The translations under genes were made by a program, and so were the position numbers. From Vibrio sp. JC009 (lineage in GTDB: Bacteria; Pseudomonadota; Gammaproteobacteria; Enterobacterales; Vibrionaceae), in the NCBI RefSeq assembly GCF_029016485.1, contig NZ_CP092106.1:124001-188000 (forward strand): a DNA stretch of 64,000 nt, read 5' to 3'. Below are positions 35,944 through 46,243 of the stretch, piece after piece (within the stretch, counting starts at the first letter, position 1; each line of letters opens with the position of its first letter). The notes under the pieces were generated by a model, which worked only from the letters and a program-made list of their open reading frames with translations, ran no database searches and was not told the DNA's origin.

Positions 35944-36930
35944 ATGTTTGTAATGCGGATTTTATTTATATGCCCTAATTGGGCGAGTTTAGCGACACCG
36001 GTACTTTCAGAGATGAAAAGGCAGGGGCATGATGTGGTTCATCTTGACCATAAAGACTTCTCTAGCTTTAGCTATGACAATAGTGCGCATCGTATGCTGT
36101 CCAAAGCATATCAATTGATCTGTAAAAAGAACTATAAGCACGTTAGAACAAAAGAACAGGTCTCACGGACAATTGATAGTTTCTTTATTGCCAGGGAACC
36201 GTTTGATGCAATCATTATGACAGAGCCCAATCTATTTGAACGTTCTCAGTTGGAAGAGCTAAAGAAGCATACTCGATACCTGGTAGCTACACTTTGGGAT
36301 AGCTTAACAAAGTCACCAGATAATGGTTACGACTTGGACTTATTTGATTATAAATTTAGCTATGATGAAGAAGACTGCAAAAATCATAATTTATTAAAAA
36401 TAAATAATTATCTAGATGCTTCTTGGCAAAGCAATAAAGCATATGATAAGTGTGAATATGATGCGTTTGCTATTATGAGCTTTACTAAAGAAAGGTATAA
36501 AAAAGTCGTGGCTTTTTTAGATGCAAACCCTCAAATTACACCTGATATTTTGTTTTATATTGATAATAAAAGAAAAAGAAAATATATCACGGATAAAAGA
36601 ATCAAGGTTGTGGAAAAATTATTACTTGGGGATGAACTAAGTGAGAGGCTTGAAAGCTCAAAAGCATTTCTCGATATTCTTCAGGGGCATCAAACGGGAC
36701 TATCATTTAGAGCTTATGAAGCTATGGGTTATAAAAGAAAGCTAATAACAAATAATGACAGTATCAAGGGCTATGATTTCTACAATAGTGATAATATAGC
36801 GATTGTTGGAGAAGATCTCCGGTTGCCAGGTGAATTTTTCTCTAGTGAATATAATGAAATTCCAGAAAGTATCACTCAGGGTTATACAGTGTCTTCATGG
36901 GTGAGCCATGTCTTAGGAAAACTCAACTAA
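35944..36930 (+). CDS. Putative LPS core biosynthesis protein (glycosyltransferase-like)
   Basis: A 328-residue protein without a clear named family. The N-terminus MRILFICPNWASLATPVLSEMKRQGHDV has the Rossmann-like opening of GT-B glycosyltransferases. The C-terminal part contains HQTGLSFRAYEAMGYKRKLI, similar to donor-side ends of GT-B-like enzymes in which an E in a helix binds the donor. Base composition is lower in GC than kdkA. The start may be the fourth codon (MRILF, 35953). It lies in the core cluster and is followed by a strong terminator. Confidence 0.6.
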   Translation: MFVMRILFICPNWASLATPVLSEMKRQGHDVVHLDHKDFSSFSYDNSAHRMLSKAYQLICKKNYKHVRTKEQVSRTIDSFFIAREPFDAIIMTEPNLFERSQLEELKKHTRYLVATLWDSLTKSPDNGYDLDLFDYKFSYDEEDCKNHNLLKINNYLDASWQSNKAYDKCEYDAFAIMSFTKERYKKVVAFLDANPQITPDILFYIDNKRKRKYITDKRIKVVEKLLLGDELSERLESSKAFLDILQGHQTGLSFRAYEAMGYKRKLITNNDSIKGYDFYNSDNIAIVGEDLRLPGEFFSSEYNEIPESITQGYTVSSWVSHVLGKLN

Positions 36931-36949
36931 GTTATAACACGTTAAGCTC

Positions 36950-36985
36950 GTCGCTCATTTACTAAGAAAATGGTAAATGAGCGAC
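36950..36985. terminator. Bidirectional terminator hairpin
   Basis: GTCGCTCATTTAC (36950-36962) and GTAAATGAGCGAC (36973-36985) form a perfect 13-bp stem with a 10-nt loop. TCTTTATATCTTT follows on the plus strand. It stands between convergent genes and most clearly ends the plus-strand transcript. Confidence 0.65.
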
Positions 36986-36988
36986 TCT

Positions 36989-37708
36989 TTATATCTTTAT
37001 CTTTTGAGGAGTATATTTTTCAAGTTTACATAAAGTATCCTCCAGAAAAGAAATAGAGCTACTAATGTTTGCTGATGCGGTTAAGCCTTCAAACTGGGAG
37101 GCATTGTATTCCCACCACTTTAAATGTAATAGCCTTTCAATCTCTTTGTCAGAGAATCTGTATCGTATTACTTTTGCAGGAATACCTCCCACAATAGCAA
37201 AGTCGGGAACATCCTTTGTTACAACTGAATTAGCTGCAATAACAGCACCGTTGCCAATAGTGACTCCTGGTTTTATTTTTACATTTTTCCCAATCCATAC
37301 ATCATTTTTAATGAAAAACTCAGGATTATGGCTAATTGGCTCTATTATAAATGGTGGATTGAAACCTATTTCGTCACTAAATTCTTGACTGTATGTTATT
37401 GGTGATGTTGTAAAACGGTCTAAAGGGTGGGGGTGACCAAACCCTTGAACATCTGGAGCAATAGAACAATAGCGACCAACCGAGCTTTTTAATGGTAGCT
37501 CAGAGTAGGAATAAGAAAATGCTCCCATTTCCCATATACTTTTGCCTTTGGGATCAAATCGGCAATTGGGCTCAACTTCAATAGGTTCATCATGAACTCT
37601 AATTCGACCATAAATATTCAAGCAAAATATATTTCGTCGTGGTTCTATATAGATGTTGTTCTCTTGAAACGCTTTTGTAAGTCCCTTTGTAATATGGATC
37701 TTTCTCAT
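36989..37708 (-). CDS. CatB-type hexapeptide-repeat acetyltransferase
   Basis: A 239-residue left-handed beta-helix (LbH) acyltransferase. Hexapeptide repeats run from about residue 70 to 185. They include SSVGRYCSIAPDVQGFGHPHP and the end VWIGKNVKIKPGVTIGNGAVIAANSVVTKDV, followed by the typical GGIPAKVIRYRF closing motif. Related enzymes use acetyl-CoA to O-acetylate sugars. In this position it probably modifies an LPS core or O-antigen sugar. The GC content is low, as for other surface-sugar genes. Confidence 0.85.
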   Translation of the reverse strand: MRKIHITKGLTKAFQENNIYIEPRRNIFCLNIYGRIRVHDEPIEVEPNCRFDPKGKSIWEMGAFSYSYSELPLKSSVGRYCSIAPDVQGFGHPHPLDRFTTSPITYSQEFSDEIGFNPPFIIEPISHNPEFFIKNDVWIGKNVKIKPGVTIGNGAVIAANSVVTKDVPDFAIVGGIPAKVIRYRFSDKEIERLLHLKWWEYNASQFEGLTASANISSSISFLEDTLCKLEKYTPQKIKI

Positions 37709-37903
37709 TTCAATCTTTAACTTTCAAGTAATGGCCTTTGAATATAGCGCCTTTGCATTGCTGATGGTAGCTTATTGATTTGGCTGATAAAGTTAAGGTT
37801 ATTCATATTCTGGTAGGGTTTAAGGTCTACCAGAATAGAGTATTTGAAAGCTATACGTTTACATTGCATGCGGGGGCTCAATTCATATAAGCTTTTTAAG
37901 TCT

Positions 37904-39982
37904 TTATTCTTTTGGAATAAAGTCGCTGATTTGTTCAATCAACCGCGCAGCACCGTATGCGGAAATATGATCGTCATCGTAATAATAAAGTTCATTATCC
38001 GTATGCGTGTAACAGCGTTCTGTGTCGCACAAGATTTTTTCCGGATACAGGCGAATAGTCTGTTCTCCTGCGACCTGATCAAGCAGTGAAAAAGCGACTC
38101 GAGAGCGCTCTTTGTACAGTTCATAGCTGGTCGATAGGTCAAGTGCTCTGAAAGCCTTTAGTTTATCGGCAACCTCAGAGTGCTTTCTAATCTCAGATTT
38201 AACCTTCTGAGGAACACTCCAGCCTACCTCTGGGACAGGATAAATAAGAACTAACCTGTGCCCTAGCTCCGTCCATAGGTTTAATTTATCAATAATGGCT
38301 TGAGCAGCAGTGCCTTTAGTTGTGCTTTCCAGCCAGATAGTTGCATCACCGTGCTCCACTCCACCTTGCTGATTATCAAAGTGCTCTCCTGACAGGTAAA
38401 GAGGAAGCCTGCCCAAAAAGACTATCGTTGATCTTGGCGTTTCTGGTGCCTCTATATAGGCTGAAACCAGCTTGGATTTATTCAGGCATTTTTCCTGAGT
38501 TTCTATACCAGCCTTGGTCTTGGCTTTAAGAACAACTGAGTCAATCCCTAAACAGGTTGCAGTCGTGAGATCCATAAAGCCGGCTCTTTGGCTTTGGGAA
38601 AGCTCAAATACAGCTTTGCTAATTGCGCCAGCATGGCTGTCTCCGATCACTATGTAGTTCTGTGTTGTCTTACCCTTCACCTCGCAGGCGTCATGGAACT
38701 CACGATCATGGCATTTGCGGCTATCTAATCTGAAGTTCTGTAGTGCATTGATATTATGGAATAGCTTTGCAATTACAGGTGCATTTCTGCCGGGGAAGCC
38801 TTCGCTGTGTAGTGTTAAAAATGCGAAGGAAAAAACAGCGGTACAGGTTCCGGCCAGAATGAGGCTTTTGGCTTTCGATAGGGTGCTTTTCCTGAATGGA
38901 GCTTCAACAAATTTATGTGACAGAGCTGCCAGAACAATAGAGATAACCAACAGAAGGATAAACTGTTCCAGTCGAAAATAGTCGTGCTTGATAATGCGGA
39001 AGAATACAAAAAGTGGCTGGTGCCAAAGGTATAGTGAATACGAAATTAACCCAATATAAACTATCGGTCTGAGGCGAAATATCTGGCTGATAAGGCTGCT
39101 TTCATTAGTGAATGCAATAAACAGGCAGGTGCCTAAGACCGGAATAAGGGTCAGGTATGATGGATGGAGAATAAAGTGATCAAAAAAACATAGTCCGGTG
39201 AGCATCAGAACTAGTGAGAGAAGAACGGCAATATTCGCCTGAGTAGAGGAGCAAAGCTTAAACAGCTTCTCTCGTTGAATAAAGGTTATCAACCCTCCTG
39301 CGATTAACTCCCACGCCCTGGTTGGTAGCATATAAAAAGCAAAATCATGGTCTTGTATCACCATCCACTGTGAATAAGCAAAAGATAAAACGGCACATGC
39401 TACTAGTATGATAAATAAGCGATTAGGGAAGTAACGGTAACAGAACCAGACCAGTACAGGGTATAGCATATAGAACTGCCACTCGACGGCCAGACTCCAG
39501 GTGTGCAGTAAGGGTTTATATATGCTGGCTGCCGCAACATAGCTGTCTTCCGCATAAAAATGATAATTTGATGCAAAATAGGCTGCTGACTTTAAAGAGT
39601 GGGCGTATTCTACTAAATCTGTGGGCAGCAGTACTTGGTAGGCAACAACAGAGGTAACCAGCAAAACCAACAACATAACCGGAATGATGCGTTTTGCTCT
39701 GCGAAGATAAAAATCAGCAAAAGAGAAATGCTCTTTTTCCAACTTATCCCTCAGAATCCCTGTGATCAGATAGCCTGAGAGGACAAAGAAAATATCAACT
39801 CCCAGAAAGCCTCCCGGAAATAACGGAGTGCCTCCTATCTGGATATTAGCATGATAAGTAATAACGGCGATGACGGCGAGTGTACGCAGTCCGTCCAACT
39901 CTTTTCTATACTGCAGCATGGGTATATGTGTGGTGATATATAAATAGACGCTAATGATAACATTATTATCACTGCCGTCCAT
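37904..39982 (-). CDS. OafA/YrhL-type acyltransferase with SGNH domain
   Basis: A 692-residue membrane protein. An acyltransferase-3 domain (about 25-370, ten or more membrane segments) begins YRKELDGLRTLAVIAVITYH, where the catalytic His ends the motif. It continues with FPGGFLGVDIFFVLSGYLIT. A periplasmic SGNH domain (about 430-690) has IVIGDSHAGAISKA for the catalytic Ser and DDDHISAYGA for the Asp/His pair. Such proteins O-acetylate surface polysaccharides. A start 21 codons later (39919, MLQYRKELDG) is also plausible. It follows waaA by 10 bp. Confidence 0.9.
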   Translation of the reverse strand: MDGSDNNVIISVYLYITTHIPMLQYRKELDGLRTLAVIAVITYHANIQIGGTPLFPGGFLGVDIFFVLSGYLITGILRDKLEKEHFSFADFYLRRAKRIIPVMLLVLLVTSVVAYQVLLPTDLVEYAHSLKSAAYFASNYHFYAEDSYVAAASIYKPLLHTWSLAVEWQFYMLYPVLVWFCYRYFPNRLFIILVACAVLSFAYSQWMVIQDHDFAFYMLPTRAWELIAGGLITFIQREKLFKLCSSTQANIAVLLSLVLMLTGLCFFDHFILHPSYLTLIPVLGTCLFIAFTNESSLISQIFRLRPIVYIGLISYSLYLWHQPLFVFFRIIKHDYFRLEQFILLLVISIVLAALSHKFVEAPFRKSTLSKAKSLILAGTCTAVFSFAFLTLHSEGFPGRNAPVIAKLFHNINALQNFRLDSRKCHDREFHDACEVKGKTTQNYIVIGDSHAGAISKAVFELSQSQRAGFMDLTTATCLGIDSVVLKAKTKAGIETQEKCLNKSKLVSAYIEAPETPRSTIVFLGRLPLYLSGEHFDNQQGGVEHGDATIWLESTTKGTAAQAIIDKLNLWTELGHRLVLIYPVPEVGWSVPQKVKSEIRKHSEVADKLKAFRALDLSTSYELYKERSRVAFSLLDQVAGEQTIRLYPEKILCDTERCYTHTDNELYYYDDDHISAYGAARLIEQISDFIPKE

Positions 39983-39992
39983 TTAATCAAAT

Positions 39993-41258
39993 TTATATGT
40001 GAATGCTATCGATAGTTTTTTTAATAGCACCGCGGTTTTTCTGTACGACCTCCAATGCTGCTTTGCCCATTTGCTCTCTTATAGTTCGGTCTTCAAATAG
40101 CTTTGTCAGAGTAACAAAAAGCTCGGATGTGTTGTTGCACAGCTGTAACGCATTTGCTGTTATGAGCTGGTTAGCAATATCAGAAAAGTTGAAGTAGCTT
40201 GGGCCGTTAATCAATGCTTTGCCCAGTGCTGCTGGCTCCAGAAGATTGTGCCCTCCAACTTTGTCTCCCAGAAGGCTGCCACCCATAAAGCAGATGTCAG
40301 CTGCGCCTAAAAGCAGCATCATTTCTCCCATTGTATCTCCCAGGTAAACCTGAGTTTCAGGGGTAACTGCTTGCTTGCTTGTACGGGAAATTGTTTGGAG
40401 TCCTGATTGTGCTGATAGCTTCTCAACTTGCTGAAAACGTTCAGGATGCCTTGGAACTAAAACAAGAAGTGCTTCAGGGAAATGTGCGAGCAAAGCCTGG
40501 TGTGCCTCCAATATCTTTTCATCTTCACCCTGGTGTGTGCTTGCGGCAATCCAGATGGGCCGATTCTTACCAAGAAAGCTTCTTAAGATTTCTCCTTTGC
40601 GTTTAATATCATCGCTAACACTAATGTCGAATTTAACTGAGCCGGTAACCTGCACCTTCTCATCTGTTACTCCAAGCCTGATAAAACGCTCGGCATCATC
40701 TGCGTGCTGACAGAGTATCTGAGTCAGATTTTTGGATAACTGATTAAACACGGGCTGGACTTTCTGGTAGCGCAGGCATGAACGTTCTGAAAGCCTGGCA
40801 TTTAGAACGGTAATAAGTAATCCGGCTTTATTCACCGTGTTTAAGGTGTTTGGCCAGAGCTCCGTTTCCATAATCAGTAGTTGGGATGGTGAAGTAGCTT
40901 TTAGAAAACCCTTTATAGCAAAAGGGAAGTCCAGGGGCATATATCTGTGCTCAACCAGATCACCCAGTTTAGCTGCCTGTTCTGCCCCTGTTGTGGTGGT
41001 CGTAGTCAGAATTATGGCTAGGTCAGGGTGTTTCGCTTTTAGCGCTTTGATGATTGGTGTAGCAGCGATAGTTTCACCAACTGATACCGCATGGATCCAG
41101 ATTGGTGCTGATTCAGCTTGTGGTTTTGGGGTGATACCAAAGTACTCCTTCCATCTGCTACCGACAGAAGGTTTCCCTTCTCTTTTTTTTAATAAGCTAA
41201 ATAGAAAGAAGGGAGCAGCTAATGTAAGGACAAAAGTGTAGATAAATCTTAACAGCAT
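39993..41258 (-). CDS. waaA: 3-deoxy-D-manno-octulosonic acid transferase WaaA
   Basis: A 421-residue GT30 enzyme (E. coli 425) that transfers Kdo from CMP-Kdo to lipid IVA. It has an N-terminal membrane anchor (about 4-24), the acceptor-side motif IWIHAVSVGETIAATP with the catalytic Glu, LLIMETELWPN, and the donor-side GGSLLGDKVGGHNLLEPAA. In organisms with KdkA the enzyme usually adds one Kdo, which is then phosphorylated; vibrios follow that pattern. It is near the middle of the minus-strand core operon running from hldD. Confidence 0.95.
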   Translation of the reverse strand: MLLRFIYTFVLTLAAPFFLFSLLKKREGKPSVGSRWKEYFGITPKPQAESAPIWIHAVSVGETIAATPIIKALKAKHPDLAIILTTTTTTGAEQAAKLGDLVEHRYMPLDFPFAIKGFLKATSPSQLLIMETELWPNTLNTVNKAGLLITVLNARLSERSCLRYQKVQPVFNQLSKNLTQILCQHADDAERFIRLGVTDEKVQVTGSVKFDISVSDDIKRKGEILRSFLGKNRPIWIAASTHQGEDEKILEAHQALLAHFPEALLVLVPRHPERFQQVEKLSAQSGLQTISRTSKQAVTPETQVYLGDTMGEMMLLLGAADICFMGGSLLGDKVGGHNLLEPAALGKALINGPSYFNFSDIANQLITANALQLCNNTSELFVTLTKLFEDRTIREQMGKAALEVVQKNRGAIKKTIDSIHI

Positions 41259-41260
41259 AA

Positions 41261-42040
41261 TTACTTCAGAAGATCTTCAGGTTTTTTATGTGTCCATTTA
41301 GTACGAGGCCTGTCCAGATACTGGAAGTGCTCGTTAGTAAATGCCCCCTGAATACAGACGTATTTACGGTCAAATGATTTTACGTCCTTGGTCTCTAGTA
41401 TTTCAGTCAGAACCCCTGGACCTGTCATTCCATAAACACCTTTATCTATTCTTCTGTCTTCAATATTTTTTACGATATTATCGATGGCCTCTTTATAAAC
41501 GGGATTGTTAGGTGCCGATGCCAGGAAAAAGTTTGTGTAGTGATTATTTTTCTTAAGTGTAACGTAGACGGCGTCGTCTTCAGGGCCAATGATCTTGTTT
41601 AGCTTTCTTACCAATGTTGCATCGATATCCATATAAATACCGCCTTCATTGTTAAGGGTGATCAGTCGCCAAAAGTCTGCCTGTGAAGCGCCATCTTTAA
41701 GCTGCATGTAGGCGTTGTATACCCTTTCGCTTGCGTTCTGCTTTATGTATTCCTCCCGCTCTTCCGTGCTGACATACCTGTAGTCAAAGTCCAGAGATCG
41801 AAATCTGTTGAAAAGATAGTTAAGGTATACAGGAAGAGTGCTCTGGTTAGAGAAATTCGTCTGCCATATTGTTTTTGGAATGCGTGTTGATGTTGCAGCG
41901 ACGACTTTAGCCTTAGAATACTCGGGTATTGCAAACCTTTGCTTTGGAAGAATCCAGTGAAAAGGGTACGACAACATTTTGAAAATGTTGCCAAAAAGTC
42001 GGGTTAGCCGGTTCGAGATGACAATCAGGGTTTTGTTCAT
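41261..42040 (-). CDS. GT32-family glycosyltransferase
   Basis: A 259-residue protein with the DxD-containing sugar-binding motif of the GT32/capsular polysaccharide transferase family: [24 protein letters not shown] at about residues 134-160, written here in part. [11 protein letters not shown] lies upstream of it. The start at 42040 ([12 protein letters not shown]) follows the waaL stop by one base, with AAAGGT as ribosome site. The frame is open 31 codons further into waaL. It probably adds a hexose or hexosamine to the outer core. The exact sugar is unknown. Confidence 0.85.
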   Translation of the reverse strand: MNKTLIVISNRLTRLFGNIFKMLSYPFHWILPKQRFAIPEYSKAKVVAATSTRIPKTIWQTNFSNQSTLPVYLNYLFNRFRSLDFDYRYVSTEEREEYIKQNASERVYNAYMQLKDGASQADFWRLITLNNEGGIYMDIDATLVRKLNKIIGPEDDAVYVTLKKNNHYTNFFLASAPNNPVYKEAIDNIVKNIEDRRIDKGVYGMTGPGVLTEILETKDVKSFDRKYVCIQGAFTNEHFQYLDRPRTKWTHKKPEDLLK

Positions 42041-42041
42041 T

Positions 42042-43301
42042 TTATTTACCTTTGATGAGGTGTGTGCTTGGCGCATATGTAAAAGCAAAACTCCATAAGA
42101 AAAACATAATGTAGGTTTGGTAACTGAGTTCATTACTGTAAAAAATACCGAAAATACAGTATGAAAGTAAGATCAAAAATGCTGACTGATGAAGTAACTC
42201 TTCTGTCCGGAATGATTTTTTTAAACTTATCAGCAAACTATGAAGCATCATGAAGCAAAAAATAAAAGTATAAATTGCTCCCATTCTATTCAGCATATTT
42301 AAAAAAGCGTTGTGATGATCTCGTGTGGAAAATTGGTTGTCAGTTTCTTTCACTAACTTTTCAAGCTTATTTTCAGACTGTAGGTGTTGCTCGAATTCTG
42401 ACCAGATTTTATTTACACCAGTTCCAAATAAAAAAGCTTGCTGATCCTCTTTAAAGTTTTTAGCAGCATACAAGGAGGCCTCTTCCCAGATTCGGAGCCT
42501 TGCCAGATTTGATTTGTGTCCATCAGTTTCGATTATAGAGGCAACACGGTTTTTATATGCTTCAGCAATGTTTGGTGTGGCGATGTGAAATATAGTCGCC
42601 AGCCCTACACCTACCAGGATAAAAGGTAAAAGGTATTTTCTGTTGTACAGAAGGAAGTACGCAGCAGTGATGATGCCAAGAACGAGTATTGCTGCGCGAC
42701 TGCCTGACATAACAATAAAAGCCAGAACAATAAGCAATAAGAGTCTTATGGCGTAAGCAACTTTCAGGTTTCTGGTTTTAAATGCAATGGGGATCAGGAG
42801 TGCAAAAACATAGGAAAGAATTTCCCCCCACCTTCCAAGATCCCAAAAGCTGGAAAATCTAGTGATATCGAAACTAAAGTGTGCAAGATCTGCTTTCAGT
42901 ATATATAAAGCTGATTGCCCACAAGCTATAACCAGACCAATTGCCAAGCTATAAGAAAATGCTCTTCGAATCTCTTTGATTTTGAAGTAATAAAAAGATA
43001 CAGGTACAGCAAGAAGGGGTATAGCTTTTCTGGTGAAATCAATAGTGCTTGTATAACCTTCTAAAGAAAACAGGCTAGTAATTGTACCAACGACAAGCAA
43101 ACCCAACAGAGTTTTAACAAAAAGAGAGAGCTCTGTATTGTAGTTGATATAGTGGAAACTTCTGAAATAGAAGTAGCCAAGCAGCGTTAGTACCGGGAAA
43201 AGGTAGAGCCCCCCTTTATAGACAAAAAAAGATATGCCCAGCAGACATAAAAATGTCATTTGTATGGGTTGTTCTTTTAAAAACGTATTACTACTCTTCA
43301 T
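42042..43301 (-). CDS. waaL: O-antigen ligase WaaL
   Basis: A 419-residue polytopic inner-membrane protein with about 11-12 segments, of the Wzy_C/O-antigen ligase family. It has the motif [12 protein letters not shown] and a large periplasmic loop after about residue 235. That loop ends in [15 protein letters not shown], the His-containing segment conserved in ligases. It would join undecaprenyl-linked O-antigen exported by Wzm/Wzt to the lipid A-core. Its 3' neighbour starts one base after its stop, and its start overlaps the upstream GT2 gene by 11 bp. Confidence 0.88.
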   Translation of the reverse strand: MKSSNTFLKEQPIQMTFLCLLGISFFVYKGGLYLFPVLTLLGYFYFRSFHYINYNTELSLFVKTLLGLLVVGTITSLFSLEGYTSTIDFTRKAIPLLAVPVSFYYFKIKEIRRAFSYSLAIGLVIACGQSALYILKADLAHFSFDITRFSSFWDLGRWGEILSYVFALLIPIAFKTRNLKVAYAIRLLLLIVLAFIVMSGSRAAILVLGIITAAYFLLYNRKYLLPFILVGVGLATIFHIATPNIAEAYKNRVASIIETDGHKSNLARLRIWEEASLYAAKNFKEDQQAFLFGTGVNKIWSEFEQHLQSENKLEKLVKETDNQFSTRDHHNAFLNMLNRMGAIYTFIFCFMMLHSLLISLKKSFRTEELLHQSAFLILLSYCIFGIFYSNELSYQTYIMFFLWSFAFTYAPSTHLIKGK

Positions 43302-44112
43302 CGTTTGCCTGTGCTAAGCCACTTTCAGCAATATATTGCTTTGTTTTTCTGGTTGTCTCAAAAAGGTCAAGTACCGCCTGGGTTCTTGGAAGCTCTCTAT
43401 GCATAAGATGAAGTATGTTAGCCTGATAGAAAATATTTTTTACTTTCACACCAGCACCACGAAGCCTGTACTCTATATCAGTGTCTTCCCCAATACTTGC
43501 TGCTTCGTATCTGTTGTCAAACCCATTAATTTTTTCTAAATCAGCTTTAAAAGCAGAAAAATTACAGCCAACAATGCCCTTATCTTTACGATTTAGCTGG
43601 TTTGATAAGAACCGGTTTTTGATTCGGAATCCTTTTTCTATGTTTTTTCCCTGGGATTTCAGGTATAGAGCCAGAATCTTAAAAACATTCCGGTTGAAAA
43701 AATTTTCAGGGTTTGACTGAGAGTAAAGCTGCTCACCAAGCTGTGCCGGAAGATCTACCCTTCTTCCATTTAAGATATGATTTTGAACCTTATTAGAAAG
43801 ATGATCCTCAACAAAACCTGATTGTGGAATACAGTCTCCGTCAATAAAAATTACATAATCACTATCGGCAATATTTATCGCTTTGTTTAATATGCGGTTT
43901 TTCCTGAAACCTTTATCCAGTTGGGACACATGCTTTATATTTAGTGAGCTTGTATTAATCTCATGCCTAACATAGCTCACTGCATCAGAATTAGAACCAT
44001 CGTCAGCGATGATTACTTCAAAATTATCTTTCTGGGATTCCAAAGCTCTGAGTATCAGGCCCAAAGCTTTGGTGTTGTTGTAAAAAGAGACAATTACTGA
44101 GGCGTTAAACAT
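43291..44112 (-). CDS. GT2-family glycosyltransferase
   Basis: A 273-residue GT-A enzyme. The N-terminus ASVIVSFYNNTKALGLILRAL leads to EVIIADDGSNSD, and the DxD is in YVIFIDGDCIPQ. The C-terminal half has the galactosyltransferase-like GCNFSAFKADLEKINGFD and EDTDIEYRLR, the expected ED base. It starts two bases after the waaF stop and overlaps waaL, so it is embedded in the core operon. It probably extends the outer core. Its substrate cannot be predicted. Confidence 0.88.
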   Translation of the reverse strand: MFNASVIVSFYNNTKALGLILRALESQKDNFEVIIADDGSNSDAVSYVRHEINTSSLNIKHVSQLDKGFRKNRILNKAINIADSDYVIFIDGDCIPQSGFVEDHLSNKVQNHILNGRRVDLPAQLGEQLYSQSNPENFFNRNVFKILALYLKSQGKNIEKGFRIKNRFLSNQLNRKDKGIVGCNFSAFKADLEKINGFDNRYEAASIGEDTDIEYRLRGAGVKVKNIFYQANILHLMHRELPRTQAVLDLFETTRKTKQYIAESGLAQANDEE

Positions 44113-44114
44113 GG

Positions 44115-45152
44115 CTATAGCTTCTTCTCCAGGTGTTCAATGACGGTCTGTGGTGATAGCTCTTTAAGACACTTAGAGTGACCCAGCGGGCATTCCCTTT
44201 TGAAGCATGGCCTACACTCAATATCAGTATTAAGAATCTGTACTTTGTCTGACAGTGGCGGAGTATATTCAGGGGATGTTGAACCATATAGCGCAATGAT
44301 ATTGCACCCAACAGCGGCAGATACATGCATCAGCCCGGAATCATTGCTGATAACAGTGTGGCAGCATGCGAGTAGGTCAACGGCTTCGACAAGCTTCGTT
44401 TTGCCAGCGAGATCAAAACAAACCGCTCTGCTTTTTTCAGATAACCCAGATTTAATTTTATCCGTAGTTTCCTGATCATTTACTGAGCCGAACAGCCAGA
44501 CTTGCTGGCCTGATTGAATTGCGTGCTCTGCAACTGAGGTATAATACTCTTCTGGCCATCTTTTAGCAGGGCCAAACTCTGCTCCGGGACAAAGCCCTAA
44601 AACCGGTCGTTCGCTTGATAAGTTTAATCTCTTCTTTAATTGTTGCTGTGAGGCAATATCTACCTCCAGAGAAGGTTTTGATACAGTCGTCAGAGCTACC
44701 TTCTGTAGCATGTCTTGTCTGGGGTAAGCCAGCGCGACGTATCTTTCCACCATGTATTGGAAGACCCGCTTGTCCGGGCGTAAATCTGTAAGCAGACCAT
44801 AGCGAAACTCACCTTTCCAGCCGGTTCTTTTTTTGATACCGGCAAAGAGAGGGATTAAAGCAGATTTAGCGGAATTAGGCAGCACATAGGCCTGGTCATA
44901 TTTTTTTTCGGCCAGGCTTCGGCCTATTTTCCACCTTTCGCTTAGGTTAAAAGAGCCGTGCCCAACAGGCATTTCAATGGCATTGGCGACTTCAGGCATA
45001 CGCTGCAAAATAGGTTTACACCACGCCGGAGCCAGCACATCAATCGATGCTTCAGGGTTTAGAGCTTTTAGCTCTTTGTATAAGCTTTGCGACATTACCA
45101 TGTCGCCAACCCAAGACGGGCCAATGATTAGAATATTCATACCTATCTGCAT
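44115..45152 (-). CDS. waaF: ADP-heptose--LPS heptosyltransferase II
   Basis: A 345-residue GT9 enzyme (E. coli 348) that adds the second heptose of the inner core. It has the WaaF-specific NILIIGPSWVGDMVMSQSLY at the N-terminus, GLCPGAEFGPAKRWP in the middle, and donor motif VISNDSGLMHVSAAVGC. IECRPCFKRECPLGHSKCL near the end is typical of WaaF. The ATG at 45152 overlaps the preceding stop (TAATG). A start four codons later (MNILIIG) matches the family better but has a crowded ribosome site. Confidence 0.95.
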   Translation of the reverse strand: MQIGMNILIIGPSWVGDMVMSQSLYKELKALNPEASIDVLAPAWCKPILQRMPEVANAIEMPVGHGSFNLSERWKIGRSLAEKKYDQAYVLPNSAKSALIPLFAGIKKRTGWKGEFRYGLLTDLRPDKRVFQYMVERYVALAYPRQDMLQKVALTTVSKPSLEVDIASQQQLKKRLNLSSERPVLGLCPGAEFGPAKRWPEEYYTSVAEHAIQSGQQVWLFGSVNDQETTDKIKSGLSEKSRAVCFDLAGKTKLVEAVDLLACCHTVISNDSGLMHVSAAVGCNIIALYGSTSPEYTPPLSDKVQILNTDIECRPCFKRECPLGHSKCLKELSPQTVIEHLEKKL

Positions 45153-46243
45153 TAAGTCGACACAAGCAAGTTAATTTTAGACTTTACTTCATCCCAGTCC
45201 AGATAATTGACGGATGGAGGTGTTGTATCTCTGGAAAATACAGAGATCGCTATTTCTGAGTTTGGCCCCCATTGAGTAAAGTTCTTCAGGTCAAAGTTAT
45301 AAATACAAAATTGCGGTTTGTTCAGCCCCGACGCTATATGTACGGTGGCGGTATCTACAGATGCGACGTACTCGGAGCTCTCGATCAGTGCAATGATGTC
45401 AAAAATATTTTCACTCTCACCGAAATGGAATACATTTCTCCCTCCTTCTTTGCTCATTATCTCAGCCTCTTTCCTTGTATCAGGCGAAGACATGATTACT
45501 ACAGGCAGTTCAGGGGCTGAGCTGTGAACGAGGTGAATAAGCTTTTGAACACTTTCAGTGCTGAGCTTTCTTGAGTGACCGCTGCCAAATGGGTTTAAGG
45601 CTAAAAATGGAGCTGCTATCTCATTTTTACTCAAAAACTGCTTAACTTTATCCTGTGAGTCGGGGAGCAGAGGAATAGTGTAGTCAATAGATGGTGCCTG
45701 AATACCAACTGCTTCTAGTGCAGTTTTAAATTTACCGGAAAAATGAAGGTCTTTTGTCTTTGTACCCAGCTTTATATCTACCAGCTTGAGTCGATCGTCG
45801 GTGCTGGCTATGTGCCTGGCCTTCACAAGATTAAGGAAGTAAATATCTTTCATTTTCATATTGTCATTAAGAGCAATGACAAGGTCGACTTCACCTAAAT
45901 CTTTGGCTAGCTTATTGAGCTGTTTATATTTCGGCCTTTTGGGGAGTTGAAGCACTTCATCGACACCAAAGTGCTTAGTAAACAGATCAGACATTGCAGG
46001 GGTCGTAATAACGCTGATCTTACAGTCCGGAGCACTGCGCCGTATGGCATTAAATGAAGACGATGAGACAAAAGAATCCCCAAGCTTTGCATCCCATCGT
46101 AAAAAGACGATTCGCTTAATAGATTCATTTTGCATAGAAGCGAGGTTGTTTTTCTCTTTATCAAAGAGCGCAATACCCAGCTTTCTTCTTACAATGTCCC
46201 TGAGGAGTTGAAGCTTTGAGATGGGAAGGTAAAGCTTATTCAC
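45152..46243 (-). CDS. GT9 heptosyltransferase-family protein (third in core operon)
   Basis: A 363-residue GT9-like enzyme. The acceptor-side sequence IKRIVFLRWDAKLGDSFVSSS begins only at about residue 42, after an extra N-terminal segment. The donor region has VASVDTATVHIASGLNKPQFCIY, matching the D-T/S-x-x-x-H pattern. It differs enough from WaaC and WaaF to be a WaaQ-like heptosyltransferase III or a related core enzyme. Its start overlaps the GT4 gene by 8 bp and its stop overlaps waaF by one base. Confidence 0.82.
   Translation of the reverse strand: MNKLYLPISKLQLLRDIVRRKLGIALFDKEKNNLASMQNESIKRIVFLRWDAKLGDSFVSSSSFNAIRRSAPDCKISVITTPAMSDLFTKHFGVDEVLQLPKRPKYKQLNKLAKDLGEVDLVIALNDNMKMKDIYFLNLVKARHIASTDDRLKLVDIKLGTKTKDLHFSGKFKTALEAVGIQAPSIDYTIPLLPDSQDKVKQFLSKNEIAAPFLALNPFGSGHSRKLSTESVQKLIHLVHSSAPELPVVIMSSPDTRKEAEIMSKEGGRNVFHFGESENIFDIIALIESSEYVASVDTATVHIASGLNKPQFCIYNFDLKNFTQWGPNSEIAISVFSRDTTPPSVNYLDWDEVKSKINLLVST

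Noticed and set aside
37717..37938. A 73-residue minus-strand frame between the acetyltransferase and the OafA-type gene
   Set aside because: It overlaps the 3' end of the acyltransferase gene, has no recognisable family and no clear ribosome site. The 195-bp gap probably holds only untranslated sequence.
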